NCBI GenBank assembly: GCA_964036195.1
Contig: OZ038454.1
Coordinates: 23,732,315-23,796,314 of the forward strand
Source: Sphaerolaimus hirsutus
Taxonomy: Eukaryota > Nematoda > Chromadorea > Monhysterida > Sphaerolaimidae
Length of the DNA: 64,000 nucleotides
Reading direction: 5' to 3'
Shown here in pieces: positions 32,801-43,241 of this stretch. The position numbers and the translations under genes were made by a program. Numbering within the stretch: the first letter of the stretch is position 1; each line of letters starts with the position of its first letter. The notes beneath the pieces were generated by a model. The model worked only from the letters and a program-made list of their open reading frames with translations. It was not told where the DNA came from and searched no databases.

Positions 32801-34391
32801 ATCCCTTAATTCTCTGTCTCTTTGTATCCGCCCTTGGTCCAGAAGGTAGACAGCAACAATGTCAAGTTTTCCTGCCAGAGTGGAAATTGTCATTGCCACC
32901 GTATTGCTCTCTGTATCCCCTGTTGTAATTGAACCTTGCATATATGCAGAAACTGATTTCTTTATATACACAAGAAAGCCACCGTTGTTGGATTGTGGCT
33001 TTCGTATCAAGGTTAGGTTGTAATCCGGTGACTCCACAGTGTCCAGGCGTGTTCTCACATTTGCTTCCCCTAGGATGGCCACATCGCAGCGTCCATCTGC
33101 TAACATGTCTGCAATTTGCTCGTGCTTTTTCCGTGCAGATCTCACATTTTGAAAGAATAGTGTCAGTTTGTTCCCCCATCTCACTCCCCGTTTCAGTTTA
33201 TCCCTATCGGTTCCTTTGGTTCCCCCTAATTTTGGTTCAGGTTTTTGTTTTTTCAGTATCCCAGTGATTCTACCAATTTCATGTTGTTTTCGCGTAACCC
33301 TTCTACCATCGTGATTTGCACCTCCATCTTGTGGATTTCTGGTGCTACCACTCTGGTCTGTTGCGATTGACATGTAATGCGTACGGCAGTGGTGTGTCTC
33401 GATGTTGCGCTTGTGTCGTTTACTTTTGTCCCGATTTTTACCCAAGCGTTTTTTGCGACATAGCCATCTACCCAGCAACCATAGCATTGTGAGACAGTTT
33501 CCTATTGCATGCAAAAATGTATCACAAAATCTAGAAATACGCCGCTTTACTGCAACTTCCCATTTTCTGCCTACTTCCCTCAGCCTCCCACGCACTCCAA
33601 ATCCGCATCTGCATAGGGATAGCGCGTTTGTATTACCGCGTACGAGATATCCTAGATTGAGCCTACTCACTTTTGCCTCTCGGTCATTTGTTTGTAAGCC
33701 TATCAATGTTGAGGACATCCATATACACGTACCAGTTCCGGCTAGAAGAGCTAGCGCCGAGATTCGTCGAAATGGCGGCCGCGCCCGCTGCCCAGGCCTC
33801 GATACCGCGCGAACTCTCCGCGACCGTAGCCACCTCGACCATGTGCCTGGCCGAAACCGCCGCGATTTTCTCCATAGCTGCGTTACGTGCATGAAATGGT
33901 TGAAGTAGTTGAGTGTTTGCAATTTCCCCAACCAGCCTACATCTCCCCTGATATAGCCCATAAGAAACCCGCCCTTTTGCCACCAAAGGGCAAGAGCAGG
34001 ATTCATCTGGGCCATATCAAGTGTAATATTTGGACATATTCGTTTAGACTTTGGTATCACACACCTAAAAACAGTCCATATGCATAGTAGACTTGCTAAA
34101 AGGGTTCCCCATCTGCCACCTCCAAATTGTGAACCGTTGCTCAATAGTGCATGAATTTGAGCTTTCAAGGTTACTATCCATCCATTGCCTGTGGTTCTAA
34201 GTCTTTTCGCTCGTTTTTCCCCTACTTCAACCGTACACCGCGGAAGTTTCCAAAGCGCTCGCTCACCCACCTTACTTTTCCTCGCGCTTCTGTCGCCGTT
34301 CGTTCCGTTCGCCAGATATCTCTTCCTCGCGTGCGCGTGCTTCCACCGTGAAACTTGCCCGGCGCTCGATTTTAAAATTTCGATTTTATTC
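29897..34391 (-). pseudogene. LINE copy 1 polyprotein, interrupted by one in-frame TGA
   Basis: An apurinic-type endonuclease (QNVRSARKK, GEANV, GDFNGALG, SDHSGL) is followed by reverse transcriptase (FRANRRTTDNH, VDAVKAFDRVDR, GVRQGCCLSP, FFVDDVVLMAN) and a C-terminal zinc knuckle (CPLCESLGWSFW...HYLGQC). The frame is open from 34391 down to 31520, stops at TGA 31517-31519 where copy 2 has a Cys codon, then stays open to 29897. It also lacks, in frame, about forty residues that copy 2 has between the RT and the knuckle. Because the upstream ATG of gene B is in frame, the first ten codons of the apparent ORF belong to the receptor and not to the LINE. Confidence 0.88.
33684..33986 (-). other. 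Conserved alternative-frame block in LINE copy 1
   Basis: In a frame different from the long ORF, this strand reads MVEVATVAESSRGIEAWAAG and then LGASSSSRNWYV. The matching block of copy 2 (39122-39319) reads VEVRTDAENFPNIEAWAAG and LGASSSSQQHWYV. Several codons differ only at silent positions (for example TCT TCT AGC against TCG TCG TCA), so this frame was probably translated, perhaps as the end of ORF1. Confidence 0.5.
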
Positions 34392-34552
34392 GTGATGTTG
34401 CACAATTTCGTGTCCATCATATTTATCTAGTTGTGTCCTGTTCCTTGAGTTGCTATTCACGTTCTTTGTGCACATGGATTTTCATGTGCATTAGAGATCT
34501 GGCAAATGACACGTATTGACCAATTAGCAAGCAAGAACTCATTTGATATTGT

Positions 34553-35067
34553 ATTTTATCAAATTACCACCCCCTTGAATTAAACCCCCTCGAAATACCC
34601 TCAGGCCTCAGGTCTTAGCGAGCTTGGGAAATAATACCCCCTCGAAATACCCCCACCCAAATTGACTATAAAGGCAATGTACATGACTAAACCGCAGTTG
34701 ATGATTCATGTGAACCAGAACGCATGTTAAAAACAATGAATTACCGTATTACGAAGGATCGTAGTAAATAGTAGGCATTTGCGTACCCAAAATAGGTAAT
34801 AAATGTGTCCAAACAGGATATATTTGGACATAAAAACGTAGATAGCTACACAAACTACTCTATGTGTAGCTGTAATGCAAATTAACAGTAATATACATCA
34901 TGTACATTGCGTACATGACGTATTTATTATGTACATGACTTAAATCATTCCGAAGGGGGGGGGGGTATTTCGAGGGGTTTTTTTTTATTTCCCCAGCCCC
35001 TTTTGAGGGGGGGGGGGTAATTCGAGAGGGGGTGAATTCAAGGGGGGATAATTCGAGGTATTACGGT
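34553..35067. mobile_element. TACCGTATT MITE, left end decayed
   Basis: Degenerate CCCCTTGAATTAAACCCCCT at the left and GATAATTCGAGGTATTACGG at the right. The centre shares GGACATAAAAACGTAGATAGC with the copy near 50555-50968. Confidence 0.6.
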
Positions 35068-35115
35068 AGTTGTATTAGGACGCATATTGCAGCATCTATA
35101 TAAATACCTAGCTAC

Positions 35116-35309
35116 TTATACATAGCGAACCGCAAAGTATGTGCAATATCCTACCATAATTAAATGAATAAAATCTTGTGATAAATTTCGTAATAATTTT
35201 TTTCGTAGTAAAACTAAATATTACGGTGTAAAAACCGTATAATTTTTGGTTCATTACTCAGATGGGTTATGGTAGGTTTCCATAATAAGTGTGATGTCCG
35301 ACGAGTATA
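35116..35309. mobile_element. TATACTCGGCGGAC MITE, short subfamily, copy 3
   Basis: AGCGAACCGCAAAGTATG at the left and GTGTGATGTCCGACGAGTATA at the right flank TTATGGTAGGTTTCCATA-type inverted sequence. The next element inserted into its right terminus. Confidence 0.7.
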
Positions 35310-35756
35310 CAGGGACGTATCCAGGATTTTTGAGCGGGGGGGGGGGGGCTGCTTGTTTACGGAGGCCGGCGAACGGGGGGGGGCTCAGCCCCCCCCCCCT
35401 AAAATTTTTCCCTAATAAGGACGGAAAGGCGTTTTGGCGCCATACAAAGGCGCCACGCCATGGCGTTATTGGCGTTGGCGCCAGCGACAGGAACCGCTTT
35501 TTTATGTATGTAAATATGCATACATATTCAGCGAAAGTCGCAAAAATATGCTCATTTCCGAGGATCTTGGTTTACAGGGACCGATCTGCTGAAAATACAA
35601 TGCATGGGGAGAACATTGCGCGCTTGCGCGCAAAATTTTTGAGAAGCATCGAAAAATATACATGAAAAGTTGAATTTTCCGGAACTTTTTAGGTCTCACC
35701 CCGGGAAGGGGGGGGGGCTGCAGCCCCCCCCGCCCCCCCCCCTGGATACGTCCTTG
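35310..35756. mobile_element. hAT-like MITE, CAGGGACGTATCC family
   Basis: CAGGGACGTATCCAGG and CCTGGATACGTCCTTG ends with exact octamers CGAGTATA (35302-35309 and 35757-35764). Long poly-G and poly-C arms face each other. A small GGCGCC cluster lies at about 35435-35485. Confidence 0.88.
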
Positions 35757-35764
35757 CGAGTATA

Positions 35765-36200
35765 CATAAAAATATCTATGGACGATGTCTATACATTTAT
35801 GTTATTATTGAATTTTGCTACTCATGAAATGTGGATTTTCAAAAAATTCCTGGCGAAATGATAAACCCCCCTTAAATAAGCCCCCCTCAAAATTTGCTGG
35901 CGAAATAATAAACCCTCAGGGGGTATTTCGAGGAAAAACAGTAGACTATTCATGGTTGTGATTGAATGACGTCAATTCAATAGAGATCGATTCCCACAGG
36001 CACCTTGCCTATCAGAGACATGATAAATATTTCTATAGATATTTAGGTACATCAGACACAATGTCTATAAATAAATGTCTTCTTTTTATTTTTGTAATCC
36101 AAACAGAACGACAGCACTGTCGAATATTAACCAAGCTATCCGAGTTTTCAACTTTGTTTAATTTCCGCAATCAAATATATTCAAGCCACTATATACTTTA
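35765..36200. other. TACCGTATT MITE fragment and unassigned sequence
   Basis: CCCCCTTAAATAAGCCCCCC to GGTATTTCGAGG (about 35860-35935) is a remnant of the TACCGTATT family. The rest is AT-rich with no gene recognised. Confidence 0.45.
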
Positions 36201-36947
36201 GGCCAAGGCCTTCATGGCATCTAAACCGCTTGGCATCTGGACCCGGATGGCATTAATTTCTCCCCGCTTGGCATCTGGACCCGGATGGCATTAATTTCTC
36301 CCCGCTTGGCATCTAGACCCGCATGGCATCTATCCAGTGCCAGATGTCAAGCAGATGGGGGCGTAGATGCCAAGCGGATGGGTAATGCCATTTGCCTGTT
36401 GTGAGGGGGGGTGGGTGGGGAAGGTTGTGAGCACTGTAGCCTCACGCAGCAAACACAAAGAGCAAAGAAGAAAGGGCCCTTTGTGCTTGGCTCATGAGCT
36501 CAATGTTTGATGCATAACCCCCCCCCCTCCCCACACATATCGCTGCACACGTGCATCACACATGTCAAACAAATAAATAGGTAAAATTGAAATCAGTTTC
36601 ACTCTGTGTGCACCATGTTCTGTCCGGACAACAATTCTGCAAATGTGTATTGACTATTTATAAATACAAAAAAAAACAATAGTAAGTCACATGTAAGTAG
36701 CATTAAATATGTATACAGTGGCTCTAAATCTATTGTCTTTGTGCCGCGTAGCGTCTAGCCGAAGGGGGGGGGGGGTGCGCATGTATTGGCATGTAGCCCA
36801 CTTGGCATCTGACACTGTGTAGTAGTTGAGTTCACTCAACTACTACAACTGGATAGATGCCGTGCGGGTCTAGAAGCCAAGCGGGGAGAAATTAATGCCA
36901 TCCTGGTCCAGATGCCAAGCGGTTTAGATGCCAAGAGGCACAGGCCC
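36201..36947. mobile_element. MITE with GGCATCTGGACC arms
   Basis: ATGGCATCTAAACCGCTTGG at the left is mirrored by CAAGCGGTTTAGATGCCAAG at the right. The left arm repeats GGCATCTGGACCCGGATGGC about two and a half times with GCATTAATTTCTCCCCGC between, and the right arm holds the inverse. I could not identify a duplication. Confidence 0.7.
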
Positions 36948-38213
36948 ATAATTTCCTGGTATTTTTCTACGTCTAACTATGCCTATGCCTAGTGCCTATG
37001 CCTAACTCTAGAAAATTTGTTTTCCAAAAAAAAATTCAGAAACATTTCTTCTTTTTTTTCGCGAAAGTGCATGCATAAGTATCCCGCTCGCGCGTTATCG
37101 ATCGAGACATACCTAAGTAATTTTTACGCCTACTTTGCTATCCGTCGAGTATATCAGTAAGACACTCCAGTTTAAAACATTTTAATCGTTGTTGCGGTAA
37201 TTGCAATCACCTGGGTAACCATTTTCAAACGGAAATTGTCTTGTTTGATTGCTTGTGATATTCTCATTCAAATATGAAAATAACATTTTTCACATTGCAA
37301 ATTTTTGAGAAAATGTGAGTTTTGGACATGAATGTTTAATAAAACGCGTGAAAACAAATTTTTTTGTTGATATCCTGTAAATCCACCTTACGACTCTCTT
37401 TGTGTATTAAACAAACATCCACAACGTACAAAATTCTGACCACCGTTTTTTTAAATGGATATGGAATTGAATGGAATGAAGTGCTTGAAGTGACACTGGA
37501 AATGAAGCGTTGGTTCCGTAACTCGATAAACGCCAAAGTGAAACAAATTGAGTTAAGTGCATATTTATCTGATATATATATATATATATATACATATACT
37601 TTTTTCTTCAAAATAAATAAAAAATTACGTAAATATCTCATACCGTTCCCGAGATACAGAGACACCGATTTTTGCAAAAAATGTAAATTTTCATCCGAAA
37701 CTCGAATGTCCGAAGCCACCGGCTTGCAAACTCTTTTTGAGGTACGAAGAGTGTCAATCGGTGTCCGCCGAGAAACATAAGAGAGACACAAAAAGGAAAA
37801 AGGAAAAAGGTGAGTTTCCCCCAAGGAGCGAAATTGTCGGATTGCGGTCGAATTAGGTCTCGCTTGCGGTCTGTGCACTTCCCCATTTTAGGGGCTGCAT
37901 AGAAGCAAGTGTTGAGGAGAAGGAAGGAAGGGCGGGAGCTGTCAAGCACTGCAAACAGGACGCTTTATTGTTCCTGGAAGAGTGCCAAAAAACAGCAGCG
38001 ACAAAGCACAGATTTGACCCAGGGGCCTGGGTCGAACGTCAGCGTTCGTAAGGTGTCTTTAAACTACCTGAACGAACTGCGGACGAGTGCTCAAAACGTA
38101 AGAGGAAGTCAAATCGGACAAAAAACAGCAGAACAAAAGCCTACATCTGCAAAGCTGGGAACCCTAGTCACGGAATTATCAAGTGCACAGGCGGTCGGTT
38201 ACAGCTATCACCT
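36948..38213. other. Upstream flank of LINE copy 2
   Basis: It contains a decayed TATACTCGG fragment (about 37070-37153), a TA microsatellite (37573-37592) and AT-rich sequence. The exact 5' end of LINE copy 2 is not resolved and may lie inside this stretch, after about 37900. Confidence 0.4.
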
Positions 38214-41200
38214 ATGGGGACAAACGTAACTATTTTGATAGTTACGTATGTAGGCGTGTACAATTTGTACACGCCTACATTCGCTGGCAACGGGCCAGTG
38301 ATTGGCAACGTTCCAAACGCTGTCGACGTGCCAAAATCAATAAAAATCTTCGCAGAGGCATTCGAGAGCGACGGAAATCGGCAAAACATCCGAAAACGCG
38401 CGATCGGCGAACGCGGCGGGGGAAAACGCGGCGGCGCATCAGAAAATGCGGTCAGTTATCGCGAAAGTTTGATGTTTCCGCAAATCCGGAGTAAAAATAT
38501 GACGGATGTGCAAAACGCAGGCAGTGAATGGACAGCAGTCTGGATAGCTATGATTTGGCGCGCGATCAAGCCCTACTGCTACCAAGTGCCTCGGGAGTGT
38601 GCAGCGGTCAACCGGGAGGGAAATCGCCGTCTGAAGGAGAAGAAGCGGCTCTTTTGGCAGAGAGCCAAAACGCGGAGACGCCGGCGGTCGCGAGCAGAAC
38701 CCGACGCCGATCGAAGGGTCAGGAGGTGCGGCGGGACCCGAAACAAAAGGGATGCACAGGGAACAAGTTGGATCAGGTCAAGGGGGGAGTTCGTTTTTTG
38801 GGGAGTTTTTTGGAGCGTGGAAAGGGTGTTCGGTGCGGGAAGCGAAAAGGGGGCGGAGTTAAGATGGTGGAGTGGGGCCGGAAACGAATGGGTAGCGGGA
38901 TGTGGAGCCATATTTGTAGGATTGTGCTTATTACTGCGGGGATTGAAAAATGGAGTATTGACTATAGATGCTACTCTTCGCCGATGGCTTCCCGCCCTTG
39001 CCCTTTCGTGGCAAAAGGGCAGGAGACCACTGGCGAATACTACATTAAGAGATATACTACGTAGGATTTCTGAGAACAATCACCATTCATCACAGTTACG
39101 GCGGCGGGAACCAGCAGGGAGGTGGTTGAGGTGCGTACCGACGCGGAGAATTTTCCCAATATCGAGGCGTGGGCGGCGGGCGCGGCCACCCATACGGCAA
39201 CTCTCGGCGCTAGCTCGTCGTCACAGCAACACTGGTATGTTGTTAGGACTGCTTGCGTTAGGGGGAATTTGGATATTTCAACAACACTTTGCAAAACCTC
39301 AAAAAACGCATGGATCTGAATGGGATTGGACAAAAATAGGATATCTGCTAAGGGGTAATTACTATGTAATTTCACTGTGCAGAGTGGCTATCGGGCGGAG
39401 TGCGGAAATGCGTGTGACATGGAGTAGGCGGTTGACAAAAGTGAGGCGGCAACTCTCATCTGGCGTTTGTGATACTATGGAATGGATAGGGGTATGTCTC
39501 TCAATATTATGGGTGATATGGAAAAGGGCACTTTACACACACTGCGGTAGGTCCCGGAAAAAACCATATTCTGAGACAAACAATGTCAACAATATTGACG
39601 AGTCACACCAACTAATAACACATAGCACAGACACGGTAGGGATACAATCAGGTGAGGACACCTCTGCTCGCGGTCCAAGAACTAAAAAACAAAAAACTAT
39701 ATGTAGGATAACGGGGATCCTAAGGAAGAAAAAACCGGAGGTGAAGATAGGTAACGACAACAAAGAACGGAAAAACAAAAAGGGGGTGACCTGGGGAAAT
39801 CAACTGAAACTGATCTACCAAAACGTGAGATCGGCGCGTAATAAACACGAACAAATTCAAGAATTGTTAAGGAGTGAACGCTATGATGTTGTCATTTTGG
39901 GAGAAGCTAATGTAAGAACACGACTTGAGACTACGGAGACGGCAGGGTATGATCTCACACTCATACCCAAACCGGAAAACAATAACGGGGGATTCCTTGT
40001 ATATATAAAGAGATCTATCTCGGCATACATGCAGGGATCAATCACGGAGGGGGGCTTAGAGAGTAATACAGTCTCAATGACAATTTCAACACTTGCAGGG
40101 AAAGTGGATATCGTAGGACTGTATTTACTAGATCAAGGAAGGCTGCAAAGAGACAAAGAGCAGAAGGAATCAAATGCAAAAATTCTGGAGGCACTATCAG
40201 AGCAAATAACAGGCAATCGAAGCTCGGGTAGAGATACCATTGTGATTGGTGATTTCAATGCGTCGCTAGGACCGGATCTACTAGGAAGAGGTAGGTGTAG
40301 TGAGACTGTTAACAGCACGGGGAGATTAGTAAAAGGATGGCTGGGTGCAACAGACATGTCGGTTTTGGATGATGCAAATGGACAATGGTGGACCTTTGAG
40401 TCAGGCAGGACGAAAACAAGGATCGACTACTGTATGATCGATAATCAGGCGACGACTGTGTATGCAAAGATGAAAAATCTTGGACATGGAGGAAGCCCCT
40501 TGACATCGGATCACAGTGCACTGGACATCAACATCATGATAGAATCGGGCGGAGGTGGATTAAGGGAGAATCAAAGGCAATCACCAAGGTGGTCGGTCAG
40601 AGGGAAAGACAAATCGACAAAATTCCTATCAGAAATCGAGAAAATCCTGGAACAAAAAACAGCTCCGGACAACTACTCTGCCCTGCTTGATTTTTTGCAG
40701 CAAGGGGCGGAGCAGTGGTTCGGAGTGAGGCAAGGGGACATGAAAGAGTCGAAGCACATCAAACAGATAAGAGAAACAAAGCGGATTCTGACCAGGAAAC
40801 GCAGAGCACTGCACGAGGGGAGAATAGGGTTGACGGAGTACAGAACTGCACGGAAAGCTGGACTGCAGAATATAAGGCAGATCGAACGATCTGCGAGAGA
40901 AGAAAAAAAGGACAGGGTATTAGAGAATGAGCTAAAATACGGAATTGAACACACAAATCTGTATAAGCTGGCAGCAAAGCTACGTGACTCGGACGTCAAA
41001 TATCCAATGCTCAAGAACGGGTCAAGAGTGTGCAAGGACGATGAGGAACTGAAACAAGTGCTTGTGGAATTCTGGCAACGAATACAGTCTCCAAACATAG
41101 AGAAATCCGACTTTGACACAGATCACGGGATGAAGGGTGTGATAGATAGAAATCTATCCGAACGAATGGACAGGGAAATATCACAGCAAGAGACATTGGA

Positions 41201-43241
41201 GGCGTGCAGAAAATTGAAGCTGGGGAAATCGGCAGGCACAACGGGGATATCTCATGAGATGATCAGAATGCCGGGAAGACATCTACTAGAAGCCCTAACA
41301 AACCAAATGAATCGGTGGTTCGACGGTCAGGAGGCTATTCCGGACAAAGCAAAAACATGCAAGCTCGTTTTGCTGCATAAAAAGGGATCCAAGTCAGATG
41401 TGAACAACTATCGGACGGTGGGAATCCAGTGCAATATACTCAAACTGTATTGCTCAATCTTGAATAAGCGGCTAATGAATGCATTCGAAGTAAGCAACGC
41501 TTTCGGAGATATGCAGGCCGGCTTTAGAGCGAACAGAAGAACAACCGACAACCACGTGATTCTACAGGGCTGCCTAGCAGATACAAACAAACTGTCAGCC
41601 TGCTTCGTGGATGCAGTCAAAGCCTTCGATAGAGTGAACAGGAATCGCCTGTGGGTCAAATTGCGAGACTATGGGTATGGCAAGAAACTGTGTACGGCAA
41701 TAAAAGGCACGTACACAGGTCAACAATGCTACTTACAATACAACGATGTTAGCACAGAAAACTTAGACTACCCTCTAGGGGTACGACAGGGTTGCTGCCT
41801 AAGCCCGACGCTATATGTCTTGTACATGGTGGACTTGCGGACCAAACTGGAACGACTAGGGATAGGAGCAAAACTAGGGGGTAGAAAAATACCGGCAGGT
41901 TTTTTTGTAGATGACGTCGTACTGATGGCAAACAATGATCACGATCTGCAGTGCGTAATGGACACGTTCACAGACTGGAGCTACGAGTGGGGAGTTGGGA
42001 TAAGCGAACAGAAAAGTATGGTAATGCATTTCAGAAGAAAGGCAGATCCAAACAGGAACTGGGAATTGGGGATTGGTCACGATGGGAAAAAACAAGTTAT
42101 CAAAGAATGTGATGAAACAAAATATCTGGGAATAAAGCTGAGTAGCGGACGAGACCCTTTTCAGGCGCAAAAAAACGGCTACATGGACAAGCTTACAAAA
42201 GGCAGATTCTTGGCTAGGGAAGTTGGAAGACACAGCAGACGGCAGATATGGGCGTTGAACATGCTCTGGGGGGCGTATGTGGCAAGTACAGTAATGTACG
42301 GCAGTGAAATAACCGGGATATCAAAAACAGCGCTGAAACAAATGACAGCCCTACAATTAGGGCTGTACCGACAGCTGGGCGGGGTGGGGAGAAACATTTC
42401 AAACAAGCTGTTAGGGATAGATTGGGACATTAGAACAATGGAGTGTTGGTATAAGTACAATGTGATCAGATACAACGACTATCTAGAATCTAACAAAGCC
42501 TCGGAAACAACCAAACTAGCAGCAAGAATATGGGGGGCACATAGTCAAAGGGGGAACGCGGGCACAATGAGGAAAAATTCACCACGGGGCCGGGCGACAG
42601 GAGCAAAGAAAGAGGTGGGCTTAGAAAACCTGCAAAACTGTTCCAAAAACGAGATACTAACCGCATGTAAACACTATGGCTGGGAAGTTGGCTTGAAATC
42701 TAGGACAACCGGACAACGAAGTGTGCAAAAAGAAAACCAAGTCTTAGACGAGATAACACCACTATTACCAGAAACGCTACAAACGAATGAACACGCATGG
42801 TTCGCGGGAAGACATGGGTGGCTACCAAAAATACAACAATTACGCTTTAGGCACAACAACACTAGGCAATGGATTAACTGTCCATTATGCGAAGCACTAG
42901 GGTGGTCATTTTGGATGACAATGTCCCATTACTTGGGACAGTGCCAACATCCTACGGTGACACTCTGGCGCAAAGCTTGGGTGAGGTCGCTCAGTGAAGA
43001 CTGCTGCAGCCGACGGTGTGGAGAGATACTCTCTACATCCGAGGCAGCGGCGGCTTTGAATTCACGACAAATTCCCCATAATATTGAGAGACAGATTCCT
43101 AGTAATGTGTTTGATGCCGCAGTGTGCCACAAAATGTGTATCCAAACATCGGAATATTTGGAGATACTGTCTGGTGTCCTCGCTGGGGAGGCAGAACGCT
43201 GTGACGGTTTATCGTTTGCGAGCGGGACGCCGCACCAGTGA
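38214..43241 (+). CDS. LINE copy 2 endonuclease/reverse transcriptase, uninterrupted 1675-codon ORF
   Basis: This protein would copy the element RNA into DNA at a nicked target. Seen in order: AP-endonuclease-like domain near residues 530-770 (QNVRSARNK, GEANV, GDFNASLG, SDHSAL), reverse transcriptase near 1045-1330 (FRANRRTTDNH, VDAVKAFDRVNR, GVRQGCCLSP, FFVDDVVLMAN) and a C2HC-type knuckle near 1552-1580. The catalytic box is FVDD instead of the usual YADD, and copy 1 has it too. Upstream of the endonuclease the frame holds hydrophobic stretches (about residues 227-245, 340-356 and 424-441). From GYLLRGN (about residue 380) on, differences from copy 1 are largely silent, so the frame is real there. 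Further upstream another frame is better conserved, so the true start is uncertain. An APE-type LINE is certain; I do not assign the clade. Confidence 0.85.
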   Translation: MGTNVTILIVTYVGVYNLYTPTFAGNGPVIGNVPNAVDVPKSIKIFAEAFESDGNRQNIRKRAIGERGGGKRGGASENAVSYRESLMFPQIRSKNMTDVQNAGSEWTAVWIAMIWRAIKPYCYQVPRECAAVNREGNRRLKEKKRLFWQRAKTRRRRRSRAEPDADRRVRRCGGTRNKRDAQGTSWIRSRGEFVFWGVFWSVERVFGAGSEKGAELRWWSGAGNEWVAGCGAIFVGLCLLLRGLKNGVLTIDATLRRWLPALALSWQKGRRPLANTTLRDILRRISENNHHSSQLRRREPAGRWLRCVPTRRIFPISRRGRRARPPIRQLSALARRHSNTGMLLGLLALGGIWIFQQHFAKPQKTHGSEWDWTKIGYLLRGNYYVISLCRVAIGRSAEMRVTWSRRLTKVRRQLSSGVCDTMEWIGVCLSILWVIWKRALYTHCGRSRKKPYSETNNVNNIDESHQLITHSTDTVGIQSGEDTSARGPRTKKQKTICRITGILRKKKPEVKIGNDNKERKNKKGVTWGNQLKLIYQNVRSARNKHEQIQELLRSERYDVVILGEANVRTRLETTETAGYDLTLIPKPENNNGGFLVYIKRSISAYMQGSITEGGLESNTVSMTISTLAGKVDIVGLYLLDQGRLQRDKEQKESNAKILEALSEQITGNRSSGRDTIVIGDFNASLGPDLLGRGRCSETVNSTGRLVKGWLGATDMSVLDDANGQWWTFESGRTKTRIDYCMIDNQATTVYAKMKNLGHGGSPLTSDHSALDINIMIESGGGGLRENQRQSPRWSVRGKDKSTKFLSEIEKILEQKTAPDNYSALLDFLQQGAEQWFGVRQGDMKESKHIKQIRETKRILTRKRRALHEGRIGLTEYRTARKAGLQNIRQIERSAREEKKDRVLENELKYGIEHTNLYKLAAKLRDSDVKYPMLKNGSRVCKDDEELKQVLVEFWQRIQSPNIEKSDFDTDHGMKGVIDRNLSERMDREISQQETLEACRKLKLGKSAGTTGISHEMIRMPGRHLLEALTNQMNRWFDGQEAIPDKAKTCKLVLLHKKGSKSDVNNYRTVGIQCNILKLYCSILNKRLMNAFEVSNAFGDMQAGFRANRRTTDNHVILQGCLADTNKLSACFVDAVKAFDRVNRNRLWVKLRDYGYGKKLCTAIKGTYTGQQCYLQYNDVSTENLDYPLGVRQGCCLSPTLYVLYMVDLRTKLERLGIGAKLGGRKIPAGFFVDDVVLMANNDHDLQCVMDTFTDWSYEWGVGISEQKSMVMHFRRKADPNRNWELGIGHDGKKQVIKECDETKYLGIKLSSGRDPFQAQKNGYMDKLTKGRFLAREVGRHSRRQIWALNMLWGAYVASTVMYGSEITGISKTALKQMTALQLGLYRQLGGVGRNISNKLLGIDWDIRTMECWYKYNVIRYNDYLESNKASETTKLAARIWGAHSQRGNAGTMRKNSPRGRATGAKKEVGLENLQNCSKNEILTACKHYGWEVGLKSRTTGQRSVQKENQVLDEITPLLPETLQTNEHAWFAGRHGWLPKIQQLRFRHNNTRQWINCPLCEALGWSFWMTMSHYLGQCQHPTVTLWRKAWVRSLSEDCCSRRCGEILSTSEAAAALNSRQIPHNIERQIPSNVFDAAVCHKMCIQTSEYLEILSGVLAGEAERCDGLSFASGTPHQ
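38528..39319 (+). other. Possible ORF1 remnant overlapping the LINE copy 2 long ORF
   Basis: A second frame is open at 38528-39064 and, after TAG and TGA codons near 39062-39070, again to 39319. The last part contains FPNIEAWAAGA and LGASSSSQQHWYV, matched in copy 1. Silent differences between copies favour this frame over the long ORF in the block 39122-39250. Confidence 0.4.

Larger units (their letters stand above)
28667..34391 (-). mobile_element. LINE copy 1 (APE-type non-LTR retrotransposon) inserted in gene B
   Basis: It is bounded by GTGAT duplications (28662-28666 and 34392-34396). In its own orientation the 5' end is GAATAAAATCGAAATTTT and the 3' end is a TTGAATTGA-type short repeat following AAGTAAACC, matching copy 2 (GAGTAAACTTTATTTGATTTG). 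Compared with copy 2 it lacks roughly the first hundred codons. The 3' untranslated part holds a later hAT-like insertion (28826-29486). It lies in the sense orientation of gene B. Confidence 0.88.
24753..34420 (-). pseudogene. Receptor paralogue B: 7TM receptor disrupted by a LINE and a frameshift
   Basis: Segments homologous to gene A: first exon in three pieces, 34392-34420 (start), 28576-28666 and 28180-28353; then 28058-28090, 27399-27574, 26649-26824, 25603-25724, 25137-25290 and 24753-24938. Most exon lengths equal those of gene A. Three things differ. A 5.7-kb LINE sits at about codon 10, with GTGAT repeated on both sides (28662-28666 and 34392-34396). An extra intron (28354-28575) splits the first exon. 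In the third exon of gene A's numbering, AATA has been added after the Gln-Gly codons, giving an immediate TAA. Cys and Pro-Trp landmarks are kept. The gene therefore looks recently inactivated, and its intron structure remains readable. Loss of function is inferred from the two lesions. Confidence 0.8.

Noticed and set aside
29825..34430. Plus-strand ORFs across the first LINE, e.g. 33402-33908
   Set aside because: They are antisense shadows of the minus-strand endonuclease/reverse transcriptase frame.
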